NCBI GenBank assembly: GCA_000435835.1
Contig: FR883402.1
Coordinates: 72,386 to 136,385, forward strand
Direction: 5' to 3'
DNA from: Clostridium sp. CAG:221
GTDB lineage: Bacteria > Bacillota > Clostridia > Clostridiales > Clostridiaceae
Length of the DNA stretch: 64,000 nt
The position numbers and the translations under genes were made by a program. Shown here in pieces: positions 17,329-24,844 of this stretch. A model generated the notes under the pieces. The model searched no databases. It was not told the origin of the DNA and saw only the letters and a program-made list of their open reading frames with translations. Position 1 is the stretch's first letter. The number at the start of each line of letters is the position of its first letter.

Positions 17329-18030
17329 TTACAAAACAAAAAGACTTCCTCTGTCAGTAAGTTTTCCATTTTTTAAGTAAATGGGAGTAATATTGTGATC
17401 ATTAAGGAATTTTAATACTTCTTTGCCATAAGAATAATGATTTAAATCTCCAAATAATGCTAATTTATCCTGAGAAATCATTCCTCCAACACCGCCTATA
17501 AATCCATATTCAAATCCTTCAAGGATAATATCTCCATAAGGCAATAAAAGAACATCAAAATCATCACTGGAAAGAGTTTTATGTATTCCAGGATCATTAG
17601 TAATTAGTACATTTTCCCTTAAGGGAAGAATAGAACATTTTGTATAGCCTTGCTTTACATTAATAATTTTTTTATCAGTAATATATTTCTTAAACGCACT
17701 ATCAGAATACTTTAAATTGTGTATGAAATAATCCTTACTATTTAGTGCATTTAAAAATATGTTTTCCGGGTATTTACTTCCAAGGGTATTAGTGCTTTCA
17801 ATATAATTTACATTATTCTCCTTTAACTGTTCTTTGAATTCCTGGGGCATATCTTTATTTATTAATATTAATCTGTTTTTTTCATCAAGAATATTTATTT
17901 GTATATCTACATGGCCGTTAATTGCATCATATAAACCTAGAGCTTTAGGTATTTTAATTATTTTTAGTCCAAGATTATGTAAATTATTACATTCTTCATC
18001 TGTAGTTCTATAATCAACAAAGCAAATCAT
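17329..18030 (-). CDS. DUF6873-like protein, possible pentein (GME) fold
   Basis: The 233-residue soluble protein has a pattern I associate with the clostridial DUF6873 'GME fold' family, whose fold is shared with agmatine and arginine deiminases: an N-terminal 'VDYRTTDEECNNLHNLG', a mid-segment 'NVKQGYTKCSILPLRENVLITNDPGI' and a Gly-rich 'FEYGFIGGVGGMISQDKLALFGDL'. A conserved Cys (YTKCS), Asp (TNDPG) and His (LNHYS) could be catalytic, but no function is known to me. AAAGGAGTT precedes the ATG on the minus strand. It is divergent from ytxC, with 144 bases between the two starts. Confidence 0.65.
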   Translation of the reverse strand: MICFVDYRTTDEECNNLHNLGLKIIKIPKALGLYDAINGHVDIQINILDEKNRLILINKDMPQEFKEQLKENNVNYIESTNTLGSKYPENIFLNALNSKDYFIHNLKYSDSAFKKYITDKKIINVKQGYTKCSILPLRENVLITNDPGIHKTLSSDDFDVLLLPYGDIILEGFEYGFIGGVGGMISQDKLALFGDLNHYSYGKEVLKFLNDHNITPIYLKNGKLTDRGSLFVL

Positions 18031-18174
18031 TAAATTAACTCCTTTTACTTATTAATATATATACAATAAATAAAATTCATCTAAAAATCAATAAATTTAG
18101 ACAGCTACTATTTATAAATGTTGAATATAGAAAACTTTTTAATACATACTATTATTAAGGAAGGAGTGAAATCC

Positions 18175-19065
18175 ATGCTGGTAATGAAGTTAGTACACAA
18201 TAATGACTTAGATTTTGTAAAAGAGTTACAAGAATTACGGGAGTTATTAAAAAAGAAAAATATAACAATGGGAATTGTTGAAAGTGGAGAAGGAAGCTCT
18301 AATATAATTAAGATAATATGTGATAATGAAAATTATAATGATAAGATTAAAAATACCATTTATTTATATATAAGCAATATTTTGTATTCAGTAGTAGTTA
18401 AAGAATATAGAAGAAAAGAATTGTTTAATTATTTGATGGAAAACTATTTTTTCTTAAAGCAGAGTGAGATTATGGAAGTGGAAGAGAAAATAGTTAGTGT
18501 ATTGCAAAATGAAGAAAAAGTTACAGATGAAAAAATGTTTTATTGCATCAATAAAATAAACTGTATAATTGAAAAGATAAAAGAATGTTTAGAGGAAAAT
18601 GAAGTCATAAATATCAAAGGGTTTATAACCTTTAGAATGAAGGAACTTAGAGAGGATATTGAATGTATCATTGATAAAATAGTTGAAGACTATATGATTG
18701 AAAAGGAATATAAAGAATTTATAAAATTATTAAAATACTTTGTAGATATTCAAGAAAGTAAAATAGAAAAGATTGATATATATATACAAAGTGATGGAGG
18801 ATATGTATTAAAAGATGGCCTTGATAATGATATTTTTGAAGAGTTTGTCAAGGAAATATATGAATGTAAGATTGATACGGAAGCTAATGTAGAGGATATA
18901 ATTATTAGCGGCCTTATTACAAATGCGCCAAAAGAAGTAGTAATCCATAATAAAGATAGGGCTTTAAACTTAGAATTTATTGATACTATTAAAAATGTAT
19001 TTGGTGATAGAGTTTCTTTTTGTAATGGCTGTAGTAAGTGCTTGGCAACTAAGTTGAAAATTTAA
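18175..19065 (+). CDS. ytxC: Sporulation protein YtxC
   Basis: I start at ATG 18175, seven bases after GGAGTG; an in-frame TTG at 18118 has no binding site. The 296-residue protein matches the YtxC family in its middle 'KGFITFRMKELREDIECIIDKIVEDYMIEKEYKEFIKLLKYFV' and in the C-terminal 'NAPKEVVIHNK... TIKNVFGDRVSFCNGCSKC', where the CxxCxxC cluster may bind a metal. YtxC is found in spore formers and its biochemical role is unknown. Upstream lies the divergent DUF6873-like gene; downstream is the promoter of the infC operon. Confidence 0.85.
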   Translation: MLVMKLVHNNDLDFVKELQELRELLKKKNITMGIVESGEGSSNIIKIICDNENYNDKIKNTIYLYISNILYSVVVKEYRRKELFNYLMENYFFLKQSEIMEVEEKIVSVLQNEEKVTDEKMFYCINKINCIIEKIKECLEENEVINIKGFITFRMKELREDIECIIDKIVEDYMIEKEYKEFIKLLKYFVDIQESKIEKIDIYIQSDGGYVLKDGLDNDIFEEFVKEIYECKIDTEANVEDIIISGLITNAPKEVVIHNKDRALNLEFIDTIKNVFGDRVSFCNGCSKCLATKLKI

Positions 19066-19075
19066 AAATTAATAA

Positions 19076-19104
19076 TTGACAACTAAAAGATAGCGTGGTA
19101 AAAT
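19076..19104 (+). promoter_or_regulatory. SigA promoter of the infC-rpmI-rplT operon
   Basis: A perfect TTGACA (19076-19081) and TAAAAT (19099-19104) are separated by 17 bases. It begins ten bases after the ytxC stop and drives a leader of about 185 bases. Confidence 0.88.
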
Positions 19105-19111
19105 TTTAAAT

Positions 19112-19250
19112 GTTAAGAAGGAACTGCCGTTTCTCACCTTACGGCAAAGCTTAGTAAGGTAATACTTATGAAATTTGTATCTAGTAATATAATATTATGT
19201 CTAGATTTAGTTTGATAATGATGGATGGCAGTAATTGCCATCCATTTATT
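19112..19250 (+). promoter_or_regulatory. L20-type autoregulatory leader of infC operon
   Basis: Between the promoter and infC there are a stem around TGCCG/CGGCA (about 19125-19153), an alternative CCTTAC/GTAAGG pairing, and a 10-bp hairpin ATGGATGGCA/TGCCATCCAT (19221-19245) followed by a moderately T-rich TTATTATAT. In Firmicutes the infC-rpmI-rplT leader is bound by L20, which causes premature termination. Position and gene order support the same control here; I did not verify the L20 pseudoknot base by base. Confidence 0.6.
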
Positions 19251-19298
19251 ATATAAAAATGCTTTTTTCATTGGTACATTTTATCGGAGGTGAACGAT

Positions 19299-19811
19299 AT
19301 CAGTAAAAATTTTACTTGTAACGAAAGTATAAAAGAAAAGGAAGTAAGAGTTATTGATTCAGAAGGTAATCAATTAGGAATACTTCAAACAAAAGAGGCT
19401 CTAAGAATGGCAGATGAGAGTGAATTAGATTTAGTTATGATCTCTCCAAATGCAAAACCACCAGTATGTAAAATAATGGACTTAGGTAAATATATTTATG
19501 AGCAAGCAAAAAAGGAAAAAGAAGCTAAAAAGAAGCAAAAAGTAACAGTAATTAAAGAAATCAGATGTGGAATCACAATTGAAGAAAATGATATTGTTAT
19601 TAAAGCTAAAAATGCTAGAAAATTCCTATTAGACGGGGACAAAGTTAAAATAACTATAAGATTTAAAGGTAGAGAAGCAGCATTATCTCATTTAGGTGTT
19701 AAAATACTTGATAATTTTGTTTCTAAACTTGAAGATGTTTGTGTAGTGGAAAAGCCTGCTAAACAAGACGGAAGAAATATGACTATGGTTTTAGCCCCAA
19801 AAAAAGCATAA
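19299..19811 (+). CDS. infC: Translation initiation factor IF-3, probable ATC start
   Basis: IF-3 keeps the ribosomal subunits apart and checks the start codon. The protein shows the N-domain ('NESIKEKEVRVIDSEGNQLGILQTKEALRMA'), the Lys-rich linker and the C-domain ('EIRCGITIEENDIVIKAKNARKFLLDGDKVKITIRFKGRE'). No ATG fits the start. The GTG at 19290 overlaps the binding site CGGAGGTG (19285-19292), whereas ATC at 19299 lies eight bases after GGAGG, giving 170 residues starting (M)SKNFTCNES. infC genes are known for rare AUU/AUC-type starts through which IF-3 controls its own translation. First gene of the infC-rpmI-rplT operon. Confidence 0.95.
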   Translation: MSKNFTCNESIKEKEVRVIDSEGNQLGILQTKEALRMADESELDLVMISPNAKPPVCKIMDLGKYIYEQAKKEKEAKKKQKVTVIKEIRCGITIEENDIVIKAKNARKFLLDGDKVKITIRFKGREAALSHLGVKILDNFVSKLEDVCVVEKPAKQDGRNMTMVLAPKKA

Positions 19812-19832
19812 TCTGAGAGGAGGATATTTATC

Positions 19833-20030
19833 ATGCCAAAAATGAAAACTCACAAAGGTGCAGCAAAAAGATTTAGAAAAACAGGTACAGGAAAGTTAAA
19901 GAGAGCAAAGGCTTTCAAGAGCCACATCTTAACTAAGAAAAGCGCTAAGAGAAAGAGAAACTTAAGAAAATGTGCTTATGTTTCAACTACTCAAGAAAAA
20001 GCAATGAAAAAATTATTACCATACCTATAA
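19833..20030 (+). CDS. rpmI: Ribosomal protein bL35
   Basis: The 65-residue, very basic protein begins 'MPKMKTHKGAAKRFRKTGTGKLKRAKAFKSHIL' and matches bL35 of the large subunit over its full length. GAGAGGAGGA precedes the ATG. It is 21 bases after infC and 26 before rplT, the conserved bacterial order. Confidence 0.98.
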   Translation: MPKMKTHKGAAKRFRKTGTGKLKRAKAFKSHILTKKSAKRKRNLRKCAYVSTTQEKAMKKLLPYL

Positions 20031-20056
20031 TTAAGAAGGTTTAGGAGGATTAAAGA

Positions 20057-20416
20057 ATGGCAAGAGTTAAAAGAGCGGTAAATTCACGTAAGAATCATAA
20101 AAAAGTATTAAAGCTTGCTAAAGGTTACTACGGTGGAAAGAGCAGATTATTCAAAACTGCTAACGAAACTGTAATAAGAGCATTAAGAAATGCATATGTT
20201 GGAAGAAGATTAAAGAAGAGAGATTTCAGAAGATTATGGATAGCAAGAATAAATGCTGCTTCAAGAATGAATGGACTTTCTTATTCAAAATTCATGAATG
20301 GAATAAAATTAGCTGGTGTTGATATCAACAGAAAGATGTTATCTGAAATAGCTATAAATGATCCAAAAGCATTTGCTGAATTAGTTGAATTAGCTAAGAA
20401 AAACTTAAATGCTTAA
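20057..20416 (+). CDS. rplT: Ribosomal protein bL20
   Basis: The 119-residue basic protein (MARVKRAVNSRKNHKKVLKLAKGYYG start, 'RRDFR/RLWIARINAA' central block) is bL20. It is needed early in 50S assembly and is the expected repressor of its own operon through the leader upstream of infC. TTAGGAGGA precedes the ATG. A strong terminator follows. Confidence 0.98.
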   Translation: MARVKRAVNSRKNHKKVLKLAKGYYGGKSRLFKTANETVIRALRNAYVGRRLKKRDFRRLWIARINAASRMNGLSYSKFMNGIKLAGVDINRKMLSEIAINDPKAFAELVELAKKNLNA

Positions 20417-20425
20417 TTAATACAT

Positions 20426-20452
20426 AATGCGACTTAGGTCGCATTTTTTTTA
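20426..20452 (+). terminator. Intrinsic terminator after rplT
   Basis: Stem AATGCGAC/GTCGCATT (20426-20433 with 20438-20445), TTAG loop, then a run of eight T (20444-20451). Confidence 0.92.
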
Positions 20453-20576
20453 TAACTAAAGTTTTCTCTAAATAAGTTTTTTTTAAAATATACTTATACT
20501 TTTATTAAGATAGTGTATAATAATTTGGTAAAGTATTATTTTGGTATTATAAATTTCGTTTAGCAGAGGTGAATAT

Positions 20577-21923
20577 ATGCAGTATAAGTTTAATAAAGGG
20601 TTTAAATTGAATCCGATGCAAATCCTTTCACTAGGTTTTCTATTAATAATACTCATAGGAGGAATATTACTATCATTACCTATTTCATCATCTACTGGAG
20701 AATATACTAGTTTTATTGATGCTGTATTTACATCAACTTCAGCAGTGTGTGTCACAGGACTTGTAACTGTAGATACAGGAACTCATTGGAACTTATTTGG
20801 CCAAACTGTAATTATGCTATTGATTGAAATTGGCGGACTAGGATTTATGTCTTTTACTACATTAATTGCAATTTTACTTGGTAAAAAGATAACCCTTAGG
20901 GAAAGGTTGATTTTACAAAATGCAATGAATACCTTTAATATTCAGGGAGTAGTAAAAATGGTTAAATATATACTATTATTTACTATTTCTATTCAAGCTA
21001 TTGGTGCACTTATATTTTGCACACAATTAATACCTGAATATGGATTAGGTAAAGGATTATTTTATAGTATATTTCATTCTATTTCAGCATTTTGTAATGC
21101 TGGTTTTGATGTGTTTGGTGGAGGGGTAAGTTTAACAACTCACAACACTAATGCCTTGGTAATACTAACAGCAGCAGCCCTTATAATTATAGGTGGATTA
21201 GGTTTCGGGGTGTGGACAGAACTATATAATGTAAAAAGAATAAGAAGGTTTTCAGTACATACAAAAATAGTTTTACTGGTTACTGGATTCTTAGTAATAG
21301 GAGGCACTATTTTAATGCTTCTATTTGAATATAATAATCCTGAAACCATAGCAACAATGAATGGTGGAGAAAAGGTTTTAAACTCTTTTTTTGCAGCTGT
21401 AACACCTAGAACAGCAGGATTTAATAGTATATCTACATCTGGTATGACTAGTGCAGGTAAGTTTTTAACAATGATCTTAATGATGATTGGAGGATCACCA
21501 GGATCTACTGCTGGTGGAATTAAAACCACTACAGTAGGGGTATTGATATTAACTGTAATTTGCGTTATAAAAAGAAGAGAAGATACAGAGGTTTTTTCAA
21601 AAAAAATATCAAAAGATCTTGTTTATAAAGCGTTTACCTTATTCTTTATAGGTTCAGGTCTTGTTATAGTGGTAAGTTTAATATTATCATTTACTGAAAC
21701 AGGAGCATCTTTTACAGCTATTTTATATGAAACTGTTTCTGCTTTTGGTACAGCAGGCTTGACTATTGGCCTTACACCAAATTTAAGTGTAATTGGAAAA
21801 GTGTTAATTATGCTGATGATGTATATTGGAAGAGTAGGGCCTTTAACTGTAGTATTATCATTGACAAAGGAAAAGATTAAAAGTGGAATTAAATATCCAG
21901 AAGGAAAAATATTAATAGGTTAG
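20577..21923 (+). CDS. ktrB: Potassium uptake channel subunit KtrB/TrkH
   Basis: KtrB forms the membrane part of a Na+/H+-linked K+ uptake system. The 448 residues have about ten membrane segments arranged as four pore repeats; filter-like turns are 'TSTSAVCVTGLVTVDTG', 'HSISAFCNAGFDVFG', 'TPRTAGFNS' and 'SAFGTAGLTIGL', each with the conserved Gly. 'GGSPGSTAGGIKTTT' is the family's intramembrane loop. CAGAGGTG precedes the ATG. ktrA, encoding the regulatory subunit, follows after 12 bases. The 160-base upstream region is too short and lacks the blocks for a c-di-AMP riboswitch. Confidence 0.95.
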   Translation: MQYKFNKGFKLNPMQILSLGFLLIILIGGILLSLPISSSTGEYTSFIDAVFTSTSAVCVTGLVTVDTGTHWNLFGQTVIMLLIEIGGLGFMSFTTLIAILLGKKITLRERLILQNAMNTFNIQGVVKMVKYILLFTISIQAIGALIFCTQLIPEYGLGKGLFYSIFHSISAFCNAGFDVFGGGVSLTTHNTNALVILTAAALIIIGGLGFGVWTELYNVKRIRRFSVHTKIVLLVTGFLVIGGTILMLLFEYNNPETIATMNGGEKVLNSFFAAVTPRTAGFNSISTSGMTSAGKFLTMILMMIGGSPGSTAGGIKTTTVGVLILTVICVIKRREDTEVFSKKISKDLVYKAFTLFFIGSGLVIVVSLILSFTETGASFTAILYETVSAFGTAGLTIGLTPNLSVIGKVLIMLMMYIGRVGPLTVVLSLTKEKIKSGIKYPEGKILIG

Positions 21924-21935
21924 GAGAAAGTAATA

Positions 21936-22607
21936 ATGGCAAGTGGAAAACAATTTGTAGTTATAGGCCTTGGTAGATTTGGGCAATCTGTGGCAAAAAC
22001 GTTATATGATCTAGGCCATGATGTATTAGCTATAGATATGGATGAAGAAGCAGTAAGAGATATTTCGGATTATGTAACTCATGCTGTGCAGTTAGATGCA
22101 ACAGATGAAACATCAATAAAGAGCTTAGGACTTAGAAATTTTGATGTAGCAGTAATTACCATTGGTTCAAATATACAAGCAAGTGTAATGATTACACTTT
22201 TAGTTAAGGAACTTGGAATTAAATACATTATAGCTAAGGGACAAAGTGAACTTCATGCTAAGGTATTATATAAAATTGGTGCTGATAGAGTAGTGCTACC
22301 AGAAAAAGATATGGGTATAAGAGTAGCACATAATTTAGTATCTGCTAGTATAGTAGATTATATAGAATTATCACCTGATTATAGCATTTTAGAAATTAAG
22401 CCGCTAAAGGTATGGGATAATAAGACTTTAAATGAACTTAAATTAAGAAGTAAATATGGCATTAATGTTATTGCCATAAAAAAAGGTGAGGAAATTGATA
22501 TAACACCAAGTGCAAATGCTGTTATAGATAGTGAAGATACTTTAGTAGTTATTGGACCAATAAATGATCTAAGTAATTTAGAAGAAATAATTGTTAAACA
22601 AAAGTAA
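21936..22607 (+). CDS. ktrA: Potassium uptake regulatory subunit KtrA (RCK)
   Basis: This 223-residue cytoplasmic protein has an RCK_N Rossmann domain ('FVVIGLGRFGQSVAKTLYDLGHDVLAIDMDEEAV') that binds ATP/ADP and NAD(H), and a C-terminal RCK_C domain (about 140-220, 'YSILEIKPLKVWDNKTLNELKL'), which binds c-di-AMP in relatives. It forms the ring that gates KtrB. TTAGGAGAA precedes the ATG; it is in an operon with ktrB and, 14 bases on, an RNA methyltransferase gene. Confidence 0.95.
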   Translation: MASGKQFVVIGLGRFGQSVAKTLYDLGHDVLAIDMDEEAVRDISDYVTHAVQLDATDETSIKSLGLRNFDVAVITIGSNIQASVMITLLVKELGIKYIIAKGQSELHAKVLYKIGADRVVLPEKDMGIRVAHNLVSASIVDYIELSPDYSILEIKPLKVWDNKTLNELKLRSKYGINVIAIKKGEEIDITPSANAVIDSEDTLVVIGPINDLSNLEEIIVKQK

Positions 22608-22621
22608 GAGGTGTATACACT

Positions 22622-23398
22622 TTGATAATCATTGAAAGTAAGGAAAATTCTTTATTTAAGAATGTTAAAAAGCTTAAAGAAAGAAAAAATAGAGCTAGAG
22701 AAAAGAAATATATTATAGAAGGTTTTAGATTAGTTGAGGAAGGGTTTAAAGCTGGTGCAGATATTGAGTGCTTGATTATAGAAGAAGGAAATGAGCAAAA
22801 AGCAAATGAATTCTTAAAAGATTATTTAACAGCATCTAAAGTTTATTTAATGAAGAAAAGCCTGTTTAGTCAGCTTATAGCTACAGAAAATACACAAGGT
22901 GTATTAGCTGTTGTAAATATGAATAATAGTACAGAAGAAATAAAGGGAGATTTTTATCTTTTATGCGATAAAGTCCAAGATCCAGGAAATCTGGGTACTA
23001 TCATTAGAACTGCTCATGCTGCTGGTGCTTCAGGGATAATCTTAACAAAGGGTACAGTTGATATATATAATGATAAAACCATAAGGTCAACAATGGGTTC
23101 AGTTTTTTATCTTCCAATTATATATGATAATGACTTAAGCTTCTTAAAGAAACTTAAAGAAGATGGTTTTAGCTTAGTTACAACATCCCTTCAGGAATCA
23201 AAAAATTTCTTTGAAGAGGATTTAAGAGGAAAGGTTATCTTAGGTGTTGGTAATGAAGGTAATGGCATAAGTGATGAAATATTTGCAATGTCAGATAAAA
23301 AGGTTAAGATACCGATGCCAGGTGGTGCAGAAAGCTTAAATGTGGCAGTGGCATCATCAATAATTTTATTTGAAAAAGTTAGACAAGGAATGCGATAA
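22622..23398 (+). CDS. SpoU/TrmH family RNA 2'-O-methyltransferase
   Basis: The 258-residue SPOUT enzyme has an N-terminal substrate-binding domain ('ENSLFKNVKKLKERKNRAREKKYIIEG') and the knotted SAM domain with three motifs: 'DKVQDPGNLGTIIRTAHAAGASGIIL', 'LGVGNEGNGIS' and 'IPMPGGAESLNVAVASSIILFE'. It methylates rRNA or tRNA; the target is not clear, with RlmB/YsgA-like enzymes being closest. TTG start at 22622 with AGAGGTG eight bases upstream. In Firmicutes this gene (ysgA) often precedes pheS-pheT, as here. A weak hairpin follows the stop. Confidence 0.88.
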   Translation: MIIIESKENSLFKNVKKLKERKNRAREKKYIIEGFRLVEEGFKAGADIECLIIEEGNEQKANEFLKDYLTASKVYLMKKSLFSQLIATENTQGVLAVVNMNNSTEEIKGDFYLLCDKVQDPGNLGTIIRTAHAAGASGIILTKGTVDIYNDKTIRSTMGSVFYLPIIYDNDLSFLKKLKEDGFSLVTTSLQESKNFFEEDLRGKVILGVGNEGNGISDEIFAMSDKKVKIPMPGGAESLNVAVASSIILFEKVRQGMR

Positions 23399-23418
23399 AA
23401 GTATTTTTTAATAAATAC

Positions 23419-23447
23419 TTGAAAAAAATAATCTTTATTTGTATAAT
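23419..23447 (+). promoter_or_regulatory. SigA promoter of the pheS-pheT T-box transcript
   Basis: TTGAAA (23419-23424) and a perfect TATAAT (23442-23447) are 17 bases apart, just upstream of the T-box leader. Confidence 0.82.
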
Positions 23448-23454
23448 AAGTTGA

Positions 23455-23706
23455 AAAGAATATGTAAATACTGTGAATGAGAGAGTAATTATAAGGAATA
23501 TTTCAGGGAGAAAAAGCCTTAGACTGGAAGCTTTTTTAATAAAAATTATAATGAAGTTCGCTCAGGAGTACTAGTTGTGAAATAATAGTAGTAACTAGCG
23601 GTTTAACCGTTATTTTAATTAAGAGGATGTTATGGTATTGCTGTAATATCAACTAGGGTGGTAACGCGGATATTCCGTCCCTTTTGGGGCTGAATATCCT
23701 TTTTTA
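23455..23706 (+). promoter_or_regulatory. T-box leader, Phe specifier
   Basis: The hallmark T-box AGGGTGGTAACGCGG is at 23655-23669, followed by the terminator stem GGATATTC/GAATATCC (23668-23675 with 23692-23699) and a T run. Stem I is built around AATGAGAGAG on the 5' side and GCTCAGGAGTACT on the 3' side; within it GAAGTTCGCTC places TTC (Phe, about 23556-23558) as specifier codon. Uncharged tRNA-Phe would stabilise the antiterminator and turn on pheS-pheT. The genes downstream agree with the specifier. Confidence 0.94.
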
Positions 23707-23793
23707 TTTGTAAATAATTTTAATTGCATAGCAATTAAATTTATAAGTATTTAATATTCGGAAGATACTGATTAAAAAGAAGGGAGTAATATC

Positions 23794-24813
23794 ATGGAAG
23801 AAAAATTAACCGCAATTAAAGAAGCAGCACTTAATGAAATAGCTTCAGCTGAAAATAGTGCAGCTTTAGAAGAAATTAGAGTTAAATATTTAGGAAAAAA
23901 AGGTGAACTTACTACTATATTAAGAGGGATGGGTTCTTTATCACCAGAAGAAAGACCAGTAGTTGGTAAGTTAGTGAATATAGCTAAAAATGAAGTTGAA
24001 GCTAAACTTGAAGAAGTAGGAAGCAAAATAAAGGAAAAAGAAAAAAATGCTAAACTTGCCAGTGAAGTTATTGATATAACTTTACCAGGAAAGAAGCAAG
24101 TAATAGGAAAGAGACACCCATTAGATCAAACATTAGAAAGCATGAAGAATATCTTCATATCTATGGGATTCACAATAGAAGAGGGGCCAGAAGTAGAATT
24201 AGATCATTACAACTTTGAGGCTTTAAACATTCCTAAAAACCATCCTGCAAGAAGTGAACAAGATACTTTATATATCAATGATAGTTTAGTTTTAAGAACT
24301 CAAACTTCACCAGTTCAAGTAAGAACAATGGAAAAGCAAAGCTTACCAATTAAAATGATTTCACCAGGTAAGGTTTATAGATCAGATGATGTTGATGCAA
24401 CACACTCACCAATATTCTATCAAATGGAAGGACTAGTTGTAGATAAGGGAGTAACTTTTGCAGATCTTAAAGGTACTTTAGAATTATTTGCTAAGAAAAT
24501 GTTTGGGGATAAAGTTAAGACTAAATTTAGACCTCACCACTTCCCATTCACTGAACCTTCAGCAGAAATGGATGCAACTTGTTTCGTTTGTGAAGGTAAA
24601 GGATGCAAGGTATGTAAAAATAGTGGATGGATTGAAATCTTAGGATGCGGTATGGTTCACCCAGATGTACTTAGAAATTGTGGTATTGATCCAGAAGTAT
24701 ACAGCGGATTTGCTTTTGGTTTCGGTGTAGATAGAATGGTTATGCTTAAGTACGGAATAGATGATATTAGATTATTATACGAAAGTGATATGAGATTCTT
24801 AAATCAATTCTAA
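23794..24813 (+). CDS. pheS: Phenylalanine-tRNA ligase alpha subunit
   Basis: The 339-residue catalytic alpha subunit has an N-terminal coiled-coil (about 1-85) that grips tRNA, then the class II core with motif 2 'KMISPGKVYRSDDVDATHSPIFYQMEG' and motif 3 'GFAFGFGVDRMVMLKYGIDDIR'. A four-Cys segment 'CFVCEGKGCKVCKNSGW' is present, as in many Firmicute PheS. AGAAGGGAG precedes the ATG. Forms the alpha2-beta2 enzyme with PheT, encoded 31 bases downstream; both are controlled by the T-box. Confidence 0.97.
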   Translation: MEEKLTAIKEAALNEIASAENSAALEEIRVKYLGKKGELTTILRGMGSLSPEERPVVGKLVNIAKNEVEAKLEEVGSKIKEKEKNAKLASEVIDITLPGKKQVIGKRHPLDQTLESMKNIFISMGFTIEEGPEVELDHYNFEALNIPKNHPARSEQDTLYINDSLVLRTQTSPVQVRTMEKQSLPIKMISPGKVYRSDDVDATHSPIFYQMEGLVVDKGVTFADLKGTLELFAKKMFGDKVKTKFRPHHFPFTEPSAEMDATCFVCEGKGCKVCKNSGWIEILGCGMVHPDVLRNCGIDPEVYSGFAFGFGVDRMVMLKYGIDDIRLLYESDMRFLNQF

Positions 24814-24844
24814 TAATTATAGTTATTGTAGGAGGTAAAACAAA

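Noticed and set aside
20417..20576. c-di-AMP (ydaO) riboswitch upstream of ktrB
   Set aside because: The gap is too short and none of the conserved aptamer blocks is visible.
21140..21529. 129-codon minus-strand frame inside ktrB
   Set aside because: The plus-strand KtrB frame is a clear full-length family match; the antisense frame has no recognisable domain.
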